From: DATAYF01 sp036272735
GTDB taxonomy: Bacteria > Chloroflexota > Ktedonobacteria > Ktedonobacterales > Ktedonobacteraceae
Assembly (NCBI GenBank): GCA_036272735.1
Contig: DATAYF010000466.1
Coordinates: 1 to 8,164 of the forward strand
Direction: 5' to 3'
DNA: 8,164 nt
Shown: positions 6,715 through 8,164 of the stretch, in pieces
How the letters are laid out: every line of letters starts with the position of its first letter
How positions within the stretch are numbered: the first letter of the stretch is position 1
The notes under the pieces: model-generated
Seen by the model: only the letters and a program-made list of their open reading frames with translations
Told to the model about the DNA's origin: nothing
Databases searched by the model: none
Translations under genes and position numbers: made by a program

Positions 6715-7305
6715 CTAGCCGAGAAGCGCGAAAACTTGAGCGCGTACCTTGCCCAAAACCCCAAGAGTATCGAGAATATCCGCGCCGACACCGCCACCAT
6801 CGCGCACCATTCCCAGGAGGATATGCTCGGTGCGAACGTAGGCACTTCCCTGCCGCTCTGCTTCGTCCAGCGCAAGTGAGAGCACCTTGCGAGCACGGGG
6901 TACGTAGTCGATTTCCTCCTGGACAGGTTGGTCTCTCCGCCCCATTTTCTTTTCAACAGCAGCACGGACAGGATCAAGTGCGACCCCCAATTTCTCCAGA
7001 GCCAGGGCTGCGAGACCCTCTTGTTCGCGCAACAAACCGACTAACAGGTGCTCGGTCCCGATAAACTGGTGATGGAAAGACAGTGCCTCCTCGTGGGCGA
7101 GGGAGAGAACATGCTGAGCATGTCCATTAAAGCGGCTGAGATGTTTACTGGGTATCCAGGTGGGTTGATAGGTGCTCAGGGCCGTGAAGAGCAGTTGGTA
7201 CAGAACACTGGTGATGGTGCGATCCTCGGTCTGAGCAATCTGCGCCAATTGTTCGTACATATAGAGAGGGACTTCGACCGCGCGGCGGTCTTTGCTGGAT
7301 GGCAT
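6715..7305 (-). CDS. RHH-Clp_N fusion protein (ClpC2-like layout, no ATPase)
   Basis: A 196-residue protein with two parts. Residues 9-46 (VEVPLYMYEQLAQIA, then TITSVLYQLLFTAL) look like a ribbon-helix-helix/CopG DNA-binding unit: one short strand and two helices. Residues 58-196 are two Clp_N (Clp R) repeats, the adaptor- and substrate-binding domain of ClpA/ClpC. The repeats align as FIGTEHLLVGLLRE (81-94) and YVRTEHILLGMVRD (156-169), each followed by a LGV segment. No AAA+ ATPase follows, so it cannot unfold proteins itself. The layout recalls mycobacterial ClpC2, recalled as an autorepressor and as a decoy for antibiotics that bind the ClpC1 N-terminal domain; equivalence here is inference. 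ATG at 7303-7305 has GAGGAG about six bases upstream. It is the first gene of the passenger set and lies directly behind promoter and palindromic sites, which fits self-regulation. Confidence 0.82.
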   Translation of the reverse strand: MPSSKDRRAVEVPLYMYEQLAQIAQTEDRTITSVLYQLLFTALSTYQPTWIPSKHLSRFNGHAQHVLSLAHEEALSFHHQFIGTEHLLVGLLREQEGLAALALEKLGVALDPVRAAVEKKMGRRDQPVQEEIDYVPRARKVLSLALDEAERQGSAYVRTEHILLGMVRDGGGVGADILDTLGVLGKVRAQVFALLG

Positions 7306-7333
7306 CGCGTACTCCTCTGCTGGCTAATACCCT

Positions 7334-7357
7334 GGTAATTACCCTAGTATATCTAGG
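7334..7357. promoter_or_regulatory. Two adjoining palindromes between promoter and start of the RHH-Clp_N gene, candidate operators
   Basis: GGTAATTACC (7334-7343) is a perfect 10-bp palindrome. CCTAG-TATAT-CTAGG (7343-7357) is a perfect 5+5 inverted repeat. They share one base and cover the predicted transcription start and leader, about 28-52 bp before the ATG. RHH proteins bind such short palindromes as dimers in tandem, so the product of the adjacent gene is the natural candidate ligand. Confidence 0.5.
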
Positions 7358-7361
7358 ATAG

Positions 7362-7391
7362 AGAGTACCACAGTATTTACCAGGATGTCAA
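7362..7391 (-). promoter_or_regulatory. Promoter of the passenger genes, near the right end of the element
   Basis: On the minus strand TTGACA (7391 to 7386, perfect consensus) is followed after 18 bases by TACTCT (7367 to 7362), a weak -10. It points into the element toward the RHH-Clp_N, methyltransferase, GNAT and transposase genes. It lies 27 bp inside the right terminal repeat, so it would travel with the element. Confidence 0.5.
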
Positions 7392-7417
7392 GAATAGCGC
7401 TCCATTTCCGGCTTCCA

Positions 7418-7434
7418 AGTTATGAAACGCCCTC
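7418..7434 (-). repeat. Right terminal inverted repeat
   Basis: The plus strand reads AGTTATGAAACGCCCTC, the reverse complement of the left end at 4115-4131 except for one base. It is followed at once by the second AATGTAT copy. Confidence 0.75.
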
Positions 7435-7441
7435 AATGTAT
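7435..7441. repeat. Right copy of the 7-bp target-site duplication (AATGTAT)
   Basis: Identical to 4108-4114 and placed directly outside the right terminal repeat. Removing the element plus one copy joins CTATAAATGTAT to GATATTATTG. Confidence 0.7.
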
Positions 7442-7463
7442 GATATTATTGGGAAAATATCAT
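7440..7463. promoter_or_regulatory. AT-rich inverted repeat upstream of the acidic small gene
   Basis: ATGATATT (7440-7447) and AATATCAT (7456-7463) are exact reverse complements around an 8-base spacer. The site lies 28 bp before the ATG and could be an operator or a 5'-leader hairpin. TATGAT at 7439-7444 resembles a -10 box. Its best -35 partner in the reconstructed uninterrupted sequence is TTCATG at 4089-4094, 17 bases away. Confidence 0.4.
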
Positions 7464-7490
7464 TTTAGGATAACAGGAAGGTTACAAGCG

Positions 7491-7676
7491 ATGAGCAAAG
7501 ACATATCTCGGTTTGATAGCAACGACACCGACGTTGATGAGGAGGAATACGATGACATGGAACTATTGGAGCGTCTTGAAACACTGCGAGAGGACATGGA
7601 GGAATTAGGCGTCACAACGCTTGAGCAGGTCAACCAACGCATCAAAGACCTGCACCGCGAACTCGATGTGCGCTAG
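7491..7676 (+). CDS. Small, highly acidic coiled-coil-like protein, function unknown
   Basis: A 61-residue protein starting MSKDISRFDSND. The first half is very rich in Asp and Glu (DVDEEEYDDMELLERLE). The second half is helical with heptad-like hydrophobics (LETLREDMEELGV, VNQRIKDLHREL), suggesting a short coiled coil. No signal peptide or membrane segment is visible, and I do not recognise a family. ATG at 7491 is chosen because AGGAAGG ends nine bases before it. A longer in-frame start at 7422 lies inside the right end of the mobile element and has no ribosome site, so it is not native. The gene is followed 7 bp later by a strong terminator, so it is transcribed alone. The insertion at 7434/7435 lies 57 bp upstream and may have changed its expression. 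Confidence 0.72.
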   Translation: MSKDISRFDSNDTDVDEEEYDDMELLERLETLREDMEELGVTTLEQVNQRIKDLHRELDVR

Positions 7677-7683
7677 CGCAACA

Positions 7684-7746
7684 ACAAAAAGAGCCTGCTG
7701 TTTTTCTAGAAAGATGAATTTTATGGAGACAGCAGGCTCTTTTTGT
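7684..7746. terminator. Bidirectional intrinsic terminator
   Basis: Arms 7684-7701 and 7729-7746 pair perfectly over 18 bp around a 27-base loop. The stem has a GC core (GAGCCTGCTG) flanked by an A-run on the left and a T-run on the right, so it works as a rho-independent terminator on either strand. It begins 7 bp after the stop of the acidic small gene. Confidence 0.85.
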
Positions 7747-7763
7747 CATGCTTATGCATGATG

Positions 7764-7797
7764 CTGACTCACATGAAGTGAACTTGCATTGAGTCAG
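7764..7797. repeat. Short inverted repeat
   Basis: CTGACTCA (7764-7771) and TGAGTCAG (7790-7797) are exact reverse complements with an 18-base spacer. It lies between the terminator and the next gene and has no T-tract. It may be a protein-binding site or chance. Confidence 0.35.
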
Positions 7798-7890
7798 AGC
7801 CTGGAAGATGTGCTAAAGCCGCCTTTGAGATGCCTCTCTTAAAAAGGATCGAGATAAGATAGATTTTTGCACGGACCGATGAAGTACCCC

Positions 7891-7924
7891 ATATAGCTAT
7901 ATTGCTTTGACAGAAGAGTAAAAT
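7891..7924 (+). promoter_or_regulatory. Possible promoter and operator region of the COG4705-like gene
   Basis: ATATAGCTATAT (7891-7902) is a perfect 12-bp palindrome. A consensus -35 box, TTGACA, follows at 7907-7912, but no -10 box sits at normal spacing. TAAAAT at 7919-7924 is a good -10 but has no good -35 at 16-18 bases. The region is promoter-like, and the exact element is not settled. Apart from these motifs and the inverted repeat at 7764-7797, 7747-7956 shows nothing gene-like. Confidence 0.35.
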
Positions 7925-7956
7925 AGAAGAAGAGGGGAAAAACAGGAGATAGTATC

Positions 7957-7998
7957 ATGCAAAAAGAGCAACGAACCTTTAAGGGAGATCACCATTAG
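7957..7998 (+). CDS. Possible 13-residue leader peptide overlapping the next start
   Basis: ATG at 7957 encodes MQKEQRTFKGDHH and stops at TAG 7996-7998. A clear ribosome site, AGGAGA, ends seven bases before the ATG, stronger than the one for the gene that follows. The last base of the stop is the first base of the GTG start of the COG4705-like gene (TAGTG), an arrangement typical of coupled translation. Alternatively the ATG is the true start of that gene and a frameshift lies in the first codons. Confidence 0.42.
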   Translation: MQKEQRTFKGDHH

Positions 7999-8164
7999 TG
8001 AAGATATTGCAGAATCGGCGACGAAACGATGCCGCCACACTAGGACGCCAAATTTTAAATAAAGTACCAGAAGTCACCATCTACTTCTGGATCATTAAAG
8101 TCTTATGCACGACGGTAGGTGAGACCGCTGCAGACCTCTTGAACACAAATTTGCACCTGGGCTT
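7998..8164 (+). CDS. COG4705-like membrane protein, 5' part only
   Basis: The frame opens after TAA at 7980-7982, and GTG at 7998 is its first usable start. GGGAG lies ten bases upstream. It is open to the window edge: 55 full codons. After a charged lead, MKILQNRRRND, comes KVPEVTIYFWIIKVL with TTVGETAADLLN, the hallmark beginning of COG4705-type uncharacterised membrane-anchored proteins. The YFWIIKVL segment starts the first membrane helix. The family's role is not well defined, so none is given. The basic lead of about 20 residues is longer than I would expect for the family, which leaves the start uncertain. Translation may depend on the overlapping leader ORF. Confidence 0.7.
   Translation, partial: MKILQNRRRNDAATLGRQILNKVPEVTIYFWIIKVLCTTVGETAADLLNTNLHLG

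Larger units (their letters stand above)
4115..7434 (-). mobile_element. Insertion-sequence-like element with passenger genes (3,320 bp)
   Basis: The unit is defined by terminal inverted repeats (4115-4131 and 7418-7434; 16 of 17 bases match, 20 of 24 when extended) and a flanking 7-bp direct repeat. It holds a DDE transposase gene whose stop codon lies within the left repeat, as in compact insertion sequences. Between the start of the transposase and the right end lie three non-transposition genes on the same strand: RHH-Clp_N protein, methyltransferase and GNAT acetyltransferase. No second inverted repeat was found next to the 5' end of the transposase (5207-5410), which speaks against a simple 1.2-kb insertion sequence. 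The transposase reading frame is interrupted, so movement would need a related transposase in trans. The exact IS family is unassigned; the DDE signatures point to the IS4/IS5 superfamily. Confidence 0.72.

Noticed and set aside
7422..7490. Longer start (7422) for the small acidic protein
   Set aside because: That ATG lies inside the terminal repeat of the mobile element and has no ribosome site, while ATG 7491 has a good one.
1..8164. CRISPR array, tRNA or rRNA genes
   Set aside because: No regularly spaced repeats and no cloverleaf or conserved rRNA segment were recognised on either strand by eye.

Overview
The window looks like a chromosomal segment of a free-living, moderately GC-rich bacterium. 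The gene styles fit Chloroflexota, perhaps Ktedonobacteria: a shortened KdpD-type kinase, a beta-propeller lipoprotein, a long transposase of the IS4/IS5 superfamily, a Clp_N-only protein and a COG4705-type membrane protein. This placement is an impression from gene content, not a measured result.

Left part (1-3995). The tail of a plus-strand gene ends at 45. A perfect 78-bp palindrome (49-126) separates it from a convergent minus-strand two-component operon. In that operon a KdpD-like histidine kinase (829-2529) overlaps a KdpE-like response regulator (132-836) by 8 bp. Only 41 bp away, on the plus strand, starts a beta-propeller lipoprotein (2571-3917). Its strong-looking promoter (2534-2563) would start transcription at or next to the ATG, so the mRNA is probably leaderless. 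The lipoprotein gene ends in a second long hairpin (3929-3995).

Middle part (4108-7441). This is the most interesting region. A transposase gene at the left end terminates inside an imperfect 17-bp terminal repeat (4115-4131). The matching inverted repeat is not next to the start of the transposase gene but 2.2 kb further on, at 7418-7434. The 3,320-bp unit is bracketed by a 7-bp direct repeat, AATGTAT. I read it as one insertion-sequence-like element carrying passenger genes. All genes inside are on the minus strand and could form one transcript from a promoter just inside the right end: an RHH-Clp_N fusion protein (6715-7305), a SAM-dependent methyltransferase (5887-6681), a GNAT acetyltransferase with a damaged 5' end (about 5408-5872) and the transposase. 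The transposase has an in-frame amber codon where the surrounding sequence suggests Trp (4922-4924), and possibly a second one (5270-5272). The element therefore looks immobilised in cis while at least two passenger genes stay intact. The RHH-Clp_N protein resembles in layout the mycobacterial ClpC2 decoy/autorepressor, and palindromes lie between its promoter and its start codon. A mobile, self-regulated stress or antibiotic-response cassette is a reasonable hypothesis.

Right part (7442-8164). The element sits directly upstream of a small, very acidic 61-residue protein (7491-7676) and may have split its promoter. A good bidirectional terminator (7684-7746) follows. After about 210 bp of non-coding DNA with two small palindromic motifs comes a possible 13-codon leader ORF (7957-7998). 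Its stop overlaps the GTG start of a COG4705-like membrane protein that runs off the window.
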